Part shown: positions 7,957-16,591 of the stretch, in pieces
Layout of the letters: the number at the start of each line of letters is the position of its first letter
How positions within the stretch are numbered: the first letter of the stretch is position 1
NCBI RefSeq assembly: GCF_001518815.1
Contig: NZ_CP013987.1
Location: forward strand, 310,001-374,000
Origin: Pseudomonas oryzihabitans
GTDB lineage: Bacteria > Pseudomonadota > Gammaproteobacteria > Pseudomonadales > Pseudomonadaceae
DNA length: 64,000 nucleotides
Reading direction: 5' to 3'
The notes under the pieces: generated by a model
Database searches by the model: none
The model's input: the letters and a program-made list of their open reading frames with translations, nothing else
Told to the model about the DNA's origin: nothing
Position numbers and translations under genes: made by a program

Positions 7957-9237
7957 TCAGGCGGTCACGGTCTTGAAGCGCGGCTCGGTGTTGCCCTTGA
8001 ACAGTGTCAGGGTCGCGACCAGGCCGAGGACGGCGGCCAGGGTCAGCCACATGCCGGGGGCGGCCTTGTTGCCGGTCTCCTGGATCAGCCAGGTGCAGAC
8101 CATCGGGGTGAAGCCGCCGAAGGTCGCGGTGGCCAGGCTGTAGGCCAGGGAGAAGCCGGTGGTGCGCACATGGGCGGGCATCACCTCGGTCAGGGCGACC
8201 ACCATGCCACCGTTATAGGTGCCATAGAGGAAGGACAGCCACAGCTCGACCATCAGCAGGCGCGAGAAGCCCGGGGCGTGGGTCAGCCAGATCATCGCCG
8301 GGTAGGCGGTGAGGATGGCCAGGACCGTGGCGAAGATCAGCAGCGGACGACGGCCGACGCGATCGCTCAGGGCGCCCATCACCGGCAGCCAGATGAAGTT
8401 GGACACGCCCACGCAGGCGGTCACGATCAGGCTGTCCAGGGCGGTCAGGTTCAGCTCATGCTTGCCGAAGGTCGGGGTGTAGGCGGTGATCAGGTAGAAG
8501 GAGGCGGTGGTCATGGAGACCATGGCCACGCCGGCCAGCACCACGCCGAAGTTCTGGCGGATGGAGGTCATGGTCTCGCGGAAGGTCGGGCGATGCTTGC
8601 GCGCCTCGAATTCCGGGCTCTCTTCCAGGGAGCGACGGATCATGAACAGGAAGGGCACGATCAGGCAGCCGATCAGGAAGGGAATGCGCCAGCCCCATTC
8701 ACCCATCTCGGCGGGCGACAGCCAGTGGTTGAGCAGCGCGCCCAGCACGCCGGCGAAGACCACCGCGACCTGCTGGCTGGCGGACTGCCAGGAGACGAAG
8801 AAGCCCTTGCGCCCGGGGGTGGCGATTTCCGACAGGTAGACGGACACGCCACCCAGCTCCACGCCAGCGGAGAAGCCCTGCAACAGGCGGCCCAGCAGCA
8901 CCAGCAGCGGCGCGGCAACGCCCAGGGTGGCATAGCCCGGCACCACGGCGATCAGCAGGGTGCCCAGGGCCATCAGCATCAGGGTCACGATCAGGCCGTG
9001 ACGGCGACCGTGCCGGTCGATATAGGCACCAAGGAAGATGGCGCCCAGCGGCCGCATCAGGAAGCCGGCGCCAAAGGTGGCCAGCGACAGCATCAGGGAG
9101 GCGAGTTCGTTGTCGCCGGGAAAGAAGGTCTTGGCGATGGCCGTGGCATAGAAGCCATAGACCATGAAATCGTACATTTCGAGGAAGTTTCCGCTGACGA
9201 CGCGGAACACGGATTTGGCTTTCGAGGTGGTGGCCAT
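7957..9237 (-). CDS. MFS citrate/tricarboxylate:H+ symporter
   Basis: Inner-membrane carrier of 426 aa in the metabolite:H+ symporter group (CitA/TcuC-like). It opens with [20 protein letters not shown] in TM1, the charged signature of the group. It then has [18 protein letters not shown] between TM2 and TM3, [13 protein letters not shown] in TM4, and DRVGRRP in the second half. Citrate or tricarballylate is the expected substrate, but the sequence does not separate these. A start at ATG 9237 gives the usual family length. It is a single gene; an imperfect operator-like dyad lies about 80 bp upstream. Confidence 0.85.
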   Translation of the reverse strand: MATTSKAKSVFRVVSGNFLEMYDFMVYGFYATAIAKTFFPGDNELASLMLSLATFGAGFLMRPLGAIFLGAYIDRHGRRHGLIVTLMLMALGTLLIAVVPGYATLGVAAPLLVLLGRLLQGFSAGVELGGVSVYLSEIATPGRKGFFVSWQSASQQVAVVFAGVLGALLNHWLSPAEMGEWGWRIPFLIGCLIVPFLFMIRRSLEESPEFEARKHRPTFRETMTSIRQNFGVVLAGVAMVSMTTASFYLITAYTPTFGKHELNLTALDSLIVTACVGVSNFIWLPVMGALSDRVGRRPLLIFATVLAILTAYPAMIWLTHAPGFSRLLMVELWLSFLYGTYNGGMVVALTEVMPAHVRTTGFSLAYSLATATFGGFTPMVCTWLIQETGNKAAPGMWLTLAAVLGLVATLTLFKGNTEPRFKTVTA

Positions 9238-9315
9238 GACTGCTAGCTCGATTGGGTTTGTTATGGAGACAGCTCGCGCAAAGGGCGCCCAGGCCTCTGT
9301 GGGTGGGTCGCGCTA

Positions 9316-9338
9316 TTTGTAACCATATGTGTTGCAAA
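9316..9338. promoter_or_regulatory. Imperfect inverted repeat upstream of the citrate carrier
   Basis: TTTGTAAC-N7-GTTGCAAA: 8-bp arms with one mismatch, centred 90 bp upstream of the carrier start. Size and place suit a regulator operator. No protein can be assigned. Confidence 0.35.
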
Positions 9339-9456
9339 ACTGCGCTGGCAAGCTGAATCGGACCGGAACCCCCGAAATTGCTGACTTTGAAAGGTTGCTG
9401 AAAGATTCGAGACATTACGTCTGGAAATTATTGTCCAGTTGACAAGATGTCGCAGC

Positions 9457-11190
9457 TCAGCTGAAGAACATCTGCCAGAACGCCGCGCCCACGCCGGCCA
9501 GGCTTTCTCCCGCGATGAGACCCGCGGCGGCCGCCAGGGCGAAGCGCTCGGCCACGCCTGGTGCTCGCCAACGCACCAATGCAGTGAGCAGGGCGCCCAG
9601 GGTCATCATCAGCGACACCGAGGCCGGCAGGATGAAGGCCAGGCCCAGGGCCGCAGAGCTGGGCAGCCAATGGGCGCGCCGCGCTGGCAGCAGGGCTTCG
9701 GCCAGGCCCAGCAGCAAGCCGGCCAGGGCGCCGAGGACGATGCCCAGCCGCATGGCGCCATCCAGTGCACCCAGGCCCTGGGTCAGGGTTTCCGCCACTG
9801 CCTTCCACTGGGCCACCGCTGGCGCTGGCCAGGCGGCACTGAGCAGCAGTGCCTGGGGATCGGGAATCAGCACCTGGTAGGTGAGCACCCCGGTCACCGC
9901 GCCCAGGGCGATGCCCAGGCACTGGGCGACCACCTGCTTGGCCGGGGTGGCGCCGATGGCCTTGCCGACCTTGAAGTCGTTCATCAGGTCGGTGCTCTGG
10001 CCGGCCGCGCCACCGGCGGTGTTGGCGCCCATCAGGTTGATGTTGACCTGGCCAGGGGCGGCCAGGCCGAAGGTCAGCTGCGACAGCTGGCCAATGGCAC
10101 CGATGGGCGGGATGCCAGTGGCACCTACCACCCGCGCGGCCATGGCGGCGAGAAAGAGCGCCAGTGGCAGGGCGATCAGGGCGAGCCAGGGATCGATGCC
10201 GAACAAGCGGACCTGAAGCGTCACCACCAACAGCGCGGCGACCACCAGCAGCGCCAGCGGCCAGGCCCGTGGCCGGCGCCAACCCCGGCGCTGCCGCTCA
10301 CCGCGAGGCAGCGTGATCAGGCGTACCGCCAGCGAGGCCAGGGTGGCGCTGACCATCAGACTCACCCCCGGCCAGAGCAGCCATTGCACCAGGAATCCAT
10401 ATTGCGGACCGCTGGCGTCCGCCGGCAGGTCGGCAACGCCGCTGGCCAGCAGCCAGGGCGCCACGCCCGCCCAGGCCAGCAGCGTACCGAGCAATAGCGA
10501 CAGCCCGACGCGCAGACCGATGATGCCGCCGAAGCCGAGCAGCAGCAGGGAGGGATCGAAGCTGAAGGTCAGTCGCTCCAGCGCGGGCGAGGGCGCTGCC
10601 CGCGGCAGTGCCCAGGCGAAGGTATCCACCAGCTTGACGGCTGCCGACAGTGCCAGCGCGCCCAGCAGTACCCGTAGCCGGGCCAGGGCCTCGGCGCCGC
10701 TGGCATAGACCTGGCGCAGCGCTTCCAGGGTGGCCAGGCCCTCGGGAAATTTCAAACTGGCATCGGCCAGCAGCAGGGGACGCAGATACCAGGCCACCCA
10801 GATGCCGAGAAAACTCACCGCGAACACCCAGCCCATCAGCGGCAGGGTCGGCAATTGCTGGCCGGTCAGCAGGGTATAGGCGGGGATGGGCGCCACCAGC
10901 CCGCCCGAGACGATGCTGGCGGCCGCCGAGGCCACGGTCTGGTTGATGTTGCTCTCGTGCAGCGTCCAGCCCGGTTGCTGCAGCCGTCGCCCGAGACGAT
11001 GCCAGAGGCCATAGCTCACCAGCAGGGCGATGATCGACATGTTGAACGACCAGCCGATCTTGAGCCCGGCATAGACGTTGGCAGGCGTCAGCAGAATGCC
11101 CAGCAGCGCACCGGTAAGCAGCGCCCGGGGGCTGAGTTCGCGGGTCACTGGCTGGAGCTGATCGAGCGGGGCGGCGGTGGCGTCGGACAC
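9457..11190 (-). CDS. OPT-family oligopeptide/metal-chelate transporter
   Basis: Polytopic inner-membrane protein of 577 aa with about fourteen hydrophobic segments. It carries OPT-family features: LLTPANVYAGLKIGWSFNMS near residues 36-55 and a conserved GANTAGGAAGQSTDLMNDFK segment near residue 380. Family members move oligopeptides or metal-peptide chelates. GTG 11190 is taken as the start because AAGGAG lies nine bases upstream. The gene is followed by a minus-strand intergenic run into the citrate carrier. It lies 72 bp from the LysR gene on the same strand, so co-transcription is possible. Confidence 0.85.
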   Translation of the reverse strand: MSDATAAPLDQLQPVTRELSPRALLTGALLGILLTPANVYAGLKIGWSFNMSIIALLVSYGLWHRLGRRLQQPGWTLHESNINQTVASAAASIVSGGLVAPIPAYTLLTGQQLPTLPLMGWVFAVSFLGIWVAWYLRPLLLADASLKFPEGLATLEALRQVYASGAEALARLRVLLGALALSAAVKLVDTFAWALPRAAPSPALERLTFSFDPSLLLLGFGGIIGLRVGLSLLLGTLLAWAGVAPWLLASGVADLPADASGPQYGFLVQWLLWPGVSLMVSATLASLAVRLITLPRGERQRRGWRRPRAWPLALLVVAALLVVTLQVRLFGIDPWLALIALPLALFLAAMAARVVGATGIPPIGAIGQLSQLTFGLAAPGQVNINLMGANTAGGAAGQSTDLMNDFKVGKAIGATPAKQVVAQCLGIALGAVTGVLTYQVLIPDPQALLLSAAWPAPAVAQWKAVAETLTQGLGALDGAMRLGIVLGALAGLLLGLAEALLPARRAHWLPSSAALGLAFILPASVSLMMTLGALLTALVRWRAPGVAERFALAAAAGLIAGESLAGVGAAFWQMFFS

Positions 11191-11262
11191 GACGGGCTCC
11201 TTGGTCGTGGAATCAACGGGCGTCGTCAGGGGACCCCTGGGCGCGCCGGTTGGTTCGCCCGT

Positions 11263-12222
11263 TCAAGGATGGCGCTCGGTCCAGGTCTGGCGCAGGGCCT
11301 CGATCAGCTGGCGCAAGCCTGGCGGGGGCTGGCGTCGACTCGGGTAGTAGATGCACAGCGGCGCGCCGGGGGAAGCCCAGTCTGGCAGCACCTGCTCCAG
11401 GCGCCCGTCGCGCAGTTCCCCGGCCACTCGCCATTCCAGGCAGTAGGCCAGCGCCAGGCCGTCGAGGGCGGCCTGGATCGAGGTCTCGGTCTCGTTGACC
11501 GTGAGAGGCCCTGGCACGTCCAGGGTCCGGGTCGTGACGCCGCTGCCCAGCTCCCAGCGATAGAGGGTGCCATTGCCCAGTCGCAGGCGTACGCAGCGAT
11601 GCTCGGCGAGATCCTCCGGCTGTCCGGGCCGACCGTGGCTGGCCAGATAAGAGGGCGCGCCCACCACGATCCAGCGCAGTTCGTCGGTGAGCGGCAGGGC
11701 GACCATGTCCTGGGGCACGGTGTCGCCATAGCGGATGCCGGCGTCGAGGCCATCGGCGACGATGTCCACCGGGCGATCTTCGACGCTGATGTCCAGTTGC
11801 AGTTGCGGATAGGCCGCCAGCAGCCGGGGCAGGGTAGGGGTCACCAGCAGACGCGCCGCATCCCGCGGAACGCTCAGCCGCAGCCGGCCCACCGGGGCGT
11901 CGCGGTGCTGGTCCAGCTCGCCCAGGGCATCGCCGATGAGGGCGAAACCCTGCTCGAGCTTTTCCGCCAGCGCAGCGCCCGCCAGGGTGGGCACTACCGA
12001 GCGACTGGTGCGGTTGAGCAGCTTGACCCCCAGGCGGGTCTCCAGCTGACGTAGCGCATGACTCAGCGCCGAGGTGGTCACCCCCAGTTCGATGGCGGCC
12101 TGGCGGAAGCTGCGGCGGCGGACCAGGGCGACGAAGACGTTGAGATCGGCCAGTTCGCCGCGATTGAGGGTCGGCATGAGCGGGACTCGCGCGATAAGGG
12201 TCAAGAGTTCGTTGAGCCCCAT
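11263..12222 (-). CDS. LysR-family transcriptional regulator
   Basis: Regulator of 319 aa. The winged helix is at about residues 22-80 (RRSFRQAAIELGVTTSALSH, then RQLETRLGVKLLNRTSR), followed by an effector domain with RLRLSVPRDAARLLVTP and RPVDIVADGLDAGIRYGD, typical of the CrgA/AaeR-like subgroup. ATG 12222 has an AAAAGG ribosome site. ATG 12177 (MPTLNRGEL) is an alternative but has no visible site. It is divergent from the aldo-keto reductase gene across 67 bp, so that gene is the likely target. Confidence 0.88.
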   Translation of the reverse strand: MGLNELLTLIARVPLMPTLNRGELADLNVFVALVRRRSFRQAAIELGVTTSALSHALRQLETRLGVKLLNRTSRSVVPTLAGAALAEKLEQGFALIGDALGELDQHRDAPVGRLRLSVPRDAARLLVTPTLPRLLAAYPQLQLDISVEDRPVDIVADGLDAGIRYGDTVPQDMVALPLTDELRWIVVGAPSYLASHGRPGQPEDLAEHRCVRLRLGNGTLYRWELGSGVTTRTLDVPGPLTVNETETSIQAALDGLALAYCLEWRVAGELRDGRLEQVLPDWASPGAPLCIYYPSRRQPPPGLRQLIEALRQTWTERHP

Positions 12223-12289
12223 TCAACGCCTTTTGAATTAGCCTCACAAGGTTAATCCTTCCGACTGGCGTCTTCGCCTGGAGATCTCT

Positions 12290-13270
12290 ATGAGTGAAAC
12301 CCTGCGCATCCCGGGTATCGACACCCCCGTTTCCCGCATCGGCCTTGGCACCTGGGCCATCGGTGGCTGGATGTGGGGCGGCACTGACGAGGCCCGTTCC
12401 ATCGAGACTATTCGTGGCGCCGTGCATGGCGGCATCAACCTTATCGACACGGCTCCGGTGTACGGCTTCGGTCGTTCCGAGGAAATCGTCGGCAAGGCCC
12501 TAGAAGGCATCCGTGACCAGGCGGTGATCGCCACCAAGGTCGCCCTGGAATGGCCGGACGAACAGGTGCGGCGTAATGCCAGCGCGGCACGCATCCGCCA
12601 GGAGGTGGAGGATTCACTGCGCCGCCTGCGGACCGATCGCATCGACCTCTACCAGGTGCACTGGCCCGATCCCCAGGTGCCCCATGAAGAAACCGCTCGC
12701 GAACTGGAGCGGTTGCGGCAGGAGGGCAAGATCCTCGCCATCGGCGTGAGCAACTATTCGCCCGAGCAGCTGGAGGCCTTCCGCCAGTTCGCCAACCTTT
12801 CCACGGTGCAGCCGCCCTATAACCTGTTCGAGCGTGCCATCGAGGCCGATGTCCTGCCCTATGCCCAGCGTCACGGCCTGGTGGTGCTGGCCTATGGCGC
12901 CCTGTGCCGCGGGCTGCTGTCCGGGCGCATGAACGCGGAGACCCGCTTCGACGGCGACGACCTGCGCCAGGGCGATCCCAAGTTCCAGCCGCCGCGCTTC
13001 GCCCAGTACCTGGGAGCCGTGGAGGCCCTGACCGCCTTTGCCCGCGAGCGCCATGGCAAATCGGTGCTGGCCCTGGCGGTGCGCTGGATCCTCGATCAGG
13101 GACCGACCATCGCGCTCTGGGGCGCCCGCAAACCCGAGCAGTTGCAGGGGTTGGACGAGGCCTTCGGCTGGCAGCTGTCCACCGAGGACCTGGCCTCCAT
13201 CGACGCCATCCTCGCCGAGCACGTCAAGGACCCCGTGGGGCCGGAATTCATGGCGCCGCCCTTGCGTTGA
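12290..13270 (+). CDS. Aldo/keto reductase
   Basis: NADPH-dependent aldo-keto reductase of 326 aa with a TIM barrel. The catalytic tetrad is visible: D in NLIDTAPVYG, Y five residues later, K in VIATKVAL and H in LYQVHWPD. The SEEIVGKAL and AIGVSNYSPEQL segments are also typical, and the C-terminal part (ALWGARKPEQLQ) forms the cofactor end. Substrate is unknown. The gene is divergent from a LysR regulator with a 67-bp shared promoter region. Confidence 0.88.
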   Translation: MSETLRIPGIDTPVSRIGLGTWAIGGWMWGGTDEARSIETIRGAVHGGINLIDTAPVYGFGRSEEIVGKALEGIRDQAVIATKVALEWPDEQVRRNASAARIRQEVEDSLRRLRTDRIDLYQVHWPDPQVPHEETARELERLRQEGKILAIGVSNYSPEQLEAFRQFANLSTVQPPYNLFERAIEADVLPYAQRHGLVVLAYGALCRGLLSGRMNAETRFDGDDLRQGDPKFQPPRFAQYLGAVEALTAFARERHGKSVLALAVRWILDQGPTIALWGARKPEQLQGLDEAFGWQLSTEDLASIDAILAEHVKDPVGPEFMAPPLR

Positions 13271-13335
13271 CCTGCGGTAGGGCACCCTGGCCCCGCCCCG
13301 TTGCCTAAAGGATTCAGCCACAAGAGGTGAGCATC

Positions 13336-13488
13336 ATGGCCAAGCGCGACGATCTCGACCACAAGCCGGAAAACGCTGGCAAGGTCGGCGAGACCCACAA
13401 GGAACTCAATCAGGGCGGCGAAGAACAGCGTCCGGAAAATCACCAGCGGCCCGAGCAGTCCAAGGAAAATCCAGATCCGGGCTACTAA
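13336..13488 (+). CDS. Small hydrophilic disordered protein, 50 aa
   Basis: Short gene with a clean AGAGGTGA ribosome site seven bases before the ATG. The product starts MAKRDDLDHKPENAGKVGE and ends NPDPGY. It has no hydrophobic stretch and is rich in Glu, Lys, Asn, Gln, Pro and Gly, which suggests a hydrophilin-like disordered protein. It ends just before a strong terminator and faces the DUF3618 operon. The neighbours (DUF3618, holin-like, dps) are stress-type genes, so osmotic or desiccation stress is a guess. No motif gives a function. Confidence 0.65.
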   Translation: MAKRDDLDHKPENAGKVGETHKELNQGGEEQRPENHQRPEQSKENPDPGY

Positions 13489-13506
13489 GACCGCGATGAT
13501 CGACAC

Positions 13507-13547
13507 AAAAAAGGCGCACCGATCCAGACCGGTGCGCCTTTGCTTTT
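13507..13547. terminator. Bidirectional intrinsic terminator
   Basis: AAAGGCGCACCG and CGGTGCGCCTTT form a perfect 12-bp stem with an 8-base loop. It is preceded by an A-run and followed by TGCTTTT, so it can stop the 50-aa gene on the plus strand and the DUF3618 operon on the minus strand. Confidence 0.85.
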
Positions 13548-13587
13548 GGTGCTGGGGTCGTTCCCTGACCCCGACGGTGTCGTCTTG

Positions 13588-14568
13588 TTAGAGGCTACGC
13601 GGGGTGGCCATGCCGCTTTCGTCGCCCACCGCACCCGGTGTATTGCCTGTGGCTGCCGTCCGCCCGACGTTCATGCCCGCCGTGGCCTGGGTAGCGCCCA
13701 GGGTGCTGCCGGTGCCTGCCGCCGGTGAGCCGGCCATGGATTCGACTCCGGCATCGGGATCGTTGCCCAGGTTCCTGGGTTTAGCCTGGTCGCCATCGTC
13801 ATGATTACCCTGACGAGCCCCGTCGGCCACTTCCCGGCCGGTGGCCTTGACCTGCTCGTAGCCACTGCTGGCCACCTTCTTCGCCTTCGACGTGAGCTTG
13901 TCACTGTGTTTGCCCAGGGCGCGGTTTTCAGTCTCGGTCCGCGGCAGCGAGGCACCTAGTAGAGCACCGAGCGCGATGCCCAGGGCCCCTACCACCAGGG
14001 GCTGTTCACGCAGCAGGGTATCGAAGGTGCCCTTGAGCTGTTGCGCCTGGGCGCCAAGGGCATCCTTGGTCTGCGCCGCCGTATCGGCCAGTCGCTCGCC
14101 GGTTTCGGAAGCCTTAGCCGACACCTGATCACTCAGACCAGCGACCTTGTCGCGTGCATCATGACTGCCCCGATTCAGTGAATCGCGGGTATGCCCGGCG
14201 CCCTCGGTGACCGACCCCATGGCCCGGCCCAGGCTTTCACTGACACCGGCCAGCTTGTCCTTGAGCGGACTGCCTGCACTGGCAGGGGCCGGACTGCGGT
14301 TCTGCCCGAGCGCCAGCCACAGGAGGCCTACCGAGGTGAGCACCGCCGGTACGGGATTGGCCTTCAGGGTATTGCCCAGGTTATGAGCGAATTCGCCGCT
14401 GTGGCCCTTGGTGTAGGACAACGCCTGATCGAACAGCTGACCGGGTGAGAGACGGCTTTCCAGCGCCCCTACCAGGTCTTCGATATGCCCGCGCTTCTGA
14501 TCGATTTCCCGTTCAAGTTCTTCGGGATTCTTTTGGGACTCGTGGTCGACTTGATTGGCGATGCTCAT
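13588..14568 (-). CDS. DUF3618-domain protein
   Basis: Protein of 326 aa. The N-terminal DUF3618 segment (NPEELEREIDQKRGHIEDLV, residues 14-33, then LESRLSPGQLFDQALSY) is followed by a hydrophobic helix at about residues 72-88. An amphipathic region with LEA-like repeats (SDQVSAKASETGERLADTAA) follows, then a second hydrophobic stretch near 192-210 and a disordered Gly/Ala/Thr-rich tail. Membrane association is likely and function is unknown. Its start overlaps the stop of the upstream holin-like gene by 4 bp, and it is the last gene of a three-gene operon often seen with stress proteins in Pseudomonas. Confidence 0.8.
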   Translation of the reverse strand: MSIANQVDHESQKNPEELEREIDQKRGHIEDLVGALESRLSPGQLFDQALSYTKGHSGEFAHNLGNTLKANPVPAVLTSVGLLWLALGQNRSPAPASAGSPLKDKLAGVSESLGRAMGSVTEGAGHTRDSLNRGSHDARDKVAGLSDQVSAKASETGERLADTAAQTKDALGAQAQQLKGTFDTLLREQPLVVGALGIALGALLGASLPRTETENRALGKHSDKLTSKAKKVASSGYEQVKATGREVADGARQGNHDDGDQAKPRNLGNDPDAGVESMAGSPAAGTGSTLGATQATAGMNVGRTAATGNTPGAVGDESGMATPRSL

Positions 14569-14978
14569 TGCGCGGCTCTCCGTACGGCGTCCTTGTCCTT
14601 CTGCAGGCTGTTGACGGTGCGATCAGGGGTGAAGTGGGCCGGCTCGAACTGCTTCTTGCCCGACTGCAGCATGATGAAGCCGATCACCATGACCACGGCG
14701 CCCACCAGCAGGGCGGCAGCCCAGGGCGTCAGGTACTGGGAGAGGAAGTAGACGACGCCCATGAGCAGGACGATGAAGCCGGCCAGCAACACGATGGCTC
14801 CGGCCGCCACGCCGGCGACGCCGGCCTTGGTGGTGCGCAGGGATTCGCCCAGTTCGGCCTTGGCCAGCGCCAGTTCCTTGGTGAACAGCGCCGGGACCTC
14901 TTGGACCAGTTGCTTGACCAGGCCGACGACCGAGGTATCGCCCTCGGTGGGCCGCGGAGTGGGATTCTCGTTGATCAT
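14565..14978 (-). CDS. Phage-holin-superfamily III-like membrane protein
   Basis: Small membrane protein of 137 aa resembling the Phage_holin_3_6 (DUF1469) family. An N-terminal amphipathic helix (VVGLVKQLVQEVPALFTKEL, residues 17-36) is followed by two transmembrane helices at about residues 52-80 and 84-106, then a charged tail. Despite the name these chromosomal proteins are not lysis genes; they accompany DUF3618 and DUF883-like partners. It overlaps both neighbours by 4 bp, indicating translational coupling. Confidence 0.78.
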   Translation of the reverse strand: MINENPTPRPTEGDTSVVGLVKQLVQEVPALFTKELALAKAELGESLRTTKAGVAGVAAGAIVLLAGFIVLLMGVVYFLSQYLTPWAAALLVGAVVMVIGFIMLQSGKKQFEPAHFTPDRTVNSLQKDKDAVRRAAQ

Positions 14979-15688
14979 GGCTGCTTGTCTCCGCTCAGAG
15001 TGGGGCGATCCAGTTGGCTGGATGCGGTACCGGTGGTCAGGCTGCTGTCGCTACGGGCCGGGTTGATCGCCGCGCCGCCAATGGGGTCGCCGCCGCGCGT
15101 CGTGGTTGGCGTATGGACGTCAGGACCCTTGGGAATATTGCTGGTGTGGATGACATCGGCACCGGCTGCCGGCTCCACCAGTTCGTTTTCCGCTGCCACT
15201 GACGGCGTGGTCAGCGAAGGCACCTCGTCCGGGCCGCTGGTGCGGTGAGTACTGTCAGTGTCCGGCTGGCTGGAGGCCTTGAGAAAGCGCGACAGGCCAA
15301 AGCCGATGGCGATGCTGCTGGTGAGAAACAGGGCCGGGTTGTCCCGGGCCAGGGTGCCGGCCTGATGCAGCAACTGCTCGGCGCTCTTGCCCCGGAGGTC
15401 TTCCGCCAGTCCAGTCAGGCTCTGCGCCATGTCACTGACATAGTGCGCCAGGCCCAGGGTGTCCTTGTCTTCGAGTTCCTCGGCGGCGGCCTGAGCGCTC
15501 TGGGCGATCGCACCAAGCTGATCGGCTGCGGTATCGCGGTAGTGTTCATAGTGCGCGGCGCCTTCTTGCTTGGCGTCCTGCACCGTGTCCCGAGCGACAT
15601 CTTTCAGGTCGTGCAGATGGGCTTCGGCCGAAGAGCCTTCCGTGGCCTGGGAACGGGATCCGTTCGGCGTATCAAGGGGATTCGTCAT
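14975..15688 (-). CDS. Hydrophilic envelope-stress-type protein, first gene of operon
   Basis: Protein of 237 aa without a clear family name. Residues 1-110 are hydrophilic and helical with an apolipophorin/LEA-like pattern (DLKDVARDTVQDAKQEGAAH, then IAQSAQAAAEELEDKD). One hydrophobic helix lies near 118-136 (NPALFLTSSIAIGFGLSRFL), and a disordered Thr/Ser/Pro-rich tail follows. The same helix-plus-tail plan appears in the DUF3618 protein two genes on. It heads the operon with ATGA overlaps and probably acts at the membrane. Resembles proteins annotated as nutrient-deprivation-induced, but this rests on general similarity only. Confidence 0.65.
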   Translation of the reverse strand: MTNPLDTPNGSRSQATEGSSAEAHLHDLKDVARDTVQDAKQEGAAHYEHYRDTAADQLGAIAQSAQAAAEELEDKDTLGLAHYVSDMAQSLTGLAEDLRGKSAEQLLHQAGTLARDNPALFLTSSIAIGFGLSRFLKASSQPDTDSTHRTSGPDEVPSLTTPSVAAENELVEPAAGADVIHTSNIPKGPDVHTPTTTRGGDPIGGAAINPARSDSSLTTGTASSQLDRPTLSGDKQP

Positions 15689-16060
15689 ACTTGAGTACCT
15701 GTTGCAGAACCTTGTAGTGGCCGGCAGAGAACTCTCGGCGACCGTTCGTGTGCCTTACCTTTAAGGTGACCGGGCGGAAGGACGCGCAGTTCGCGCCAGG
15801 TGGTCGTTTAATGGCACAACGGACAAACGGCTTTACCTACAGGGCTAGCTACAAGCGTAGCGGCAAGCCCCGGCATGGCCTCTAGGGCGGACAATGAAAC
15901 GCAGTCGCAACGGTGGCGACCATTCGTCTTGCCCATGATGGCGATACAGGAATTCGATGAACGATTTTTCCTTTGCCGGGGTCGATTTCCACAGACGTTG
16001 ATGTTCGCGCCACTACTGCGAACCCCCTTTTTTCTTTCACGTCCTGACAGGAGATCTCTC
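15689..16060. other. Intergenic region between the envelope operon and dps
   Basis: These 372 bases separate divergent transcription units, so promoters for both must lie here. The only clear elements are the short dyad ACCTTTAAGGT near 15757 and the dps ribosome site CAGGAGAT just before 16061. No convincing ORF, sigma-factor consensus or OxyR site was recognised by eye. Confidence 0.5.
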
Positions 16061-16591
16061 ATGGCCGTTGCCAATGCCAAGCAAGAACTCAAGACCGTTT
16101 CTAACGTCAAGCAGAAGGCTCATCAGGGCGAAGACGCCACCCTGCAGAACCAGCAGGCCGTAGGTGAAGCCCTGGCCGTGCTGCTGTCCGATGTCTTCGC
16201 GCTGTACATCAAAACCAAGAACTACCACTGGCACATGAAGGGCTCGCACTTCCGCGACTACCATCTGCTGCTGGAAGAGCAGGCCACCCAGCTGTATGGC
16301 ATCACCGACCTGATCGCCGAGCGTGCGCGCAAGATCGGTCAGCCCACCGTGCGCTCCCTGGAGCAGATGGTGCAGCTCAAGCGCCTGGCCAGTAGCGACG
16401 CCACCGACCTGTCGGCCGATCAGATGCTGACCGAGCTGCATGATGACAACCAGTCGCTGGCTGCCTACATGCGCACCACCCACACCCTGACCGACGACGC
16501 CAACGACGTCTCCACCACCAGCCTGCTGGAAGAGTGGATCGATCAGGCCGAAGAGCGTGCCTGGTTCCTGGGTCAGACCGTCGGCAAATAA
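16061..16591 (+). CDS. dps: Dps-family DNA-protecting ferritin
   Basis: Mini-ferritin of 176 aa that forms dodecamers, oxidises Fe(II) at subunit interfaces and can shield DNA in starvation or peroxide stress. The ferroxidase segment is present at about residues 50-75: KTKNYHWHMKGSHFRDYHLL followed by LEEQ, with the conserved H, H, D and E ligands. The N-terminal lysine-rich tail (MAVANAKQELKTVSNVKQK) is the kind used for DNA contact. The start ATG 16061 follows CAGGAGAT. It has its own terminator at 16611, which lies inside the 3' part of xylR. Confidence 0.92.
   Translation: MAVANAKQELKTVSNVKQKAHQGEDATLQNQQAVGEALAVLLSDVFALYIKTKNYHWHMKGSHFRDYHLLLEEQATQLYGITDLIAERARKIGQPTVRSLEQMVQLKRLASSDATDLSADQMLTELHDDNQSLAAYMRTTHTLTDDANDVSTTSLLEEWIDQAEERAWFLGQTVGK

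Noticed and set aside
7678..9246. 522-residue plus-strand frame over the citrate carrier
   Set aside because: Composition is Gly/His/Gln-rich and low-complexity, as expected from the antisense of a GC-rich membrane gene. No domain or ribosome site.
14565..14978. Phage lysis holin and prophage remnant
   Set aside because: The chromosomal holin-like family sits in a stress operon with DUF3618; no other phage genes, attachment sites or integrase are seen.
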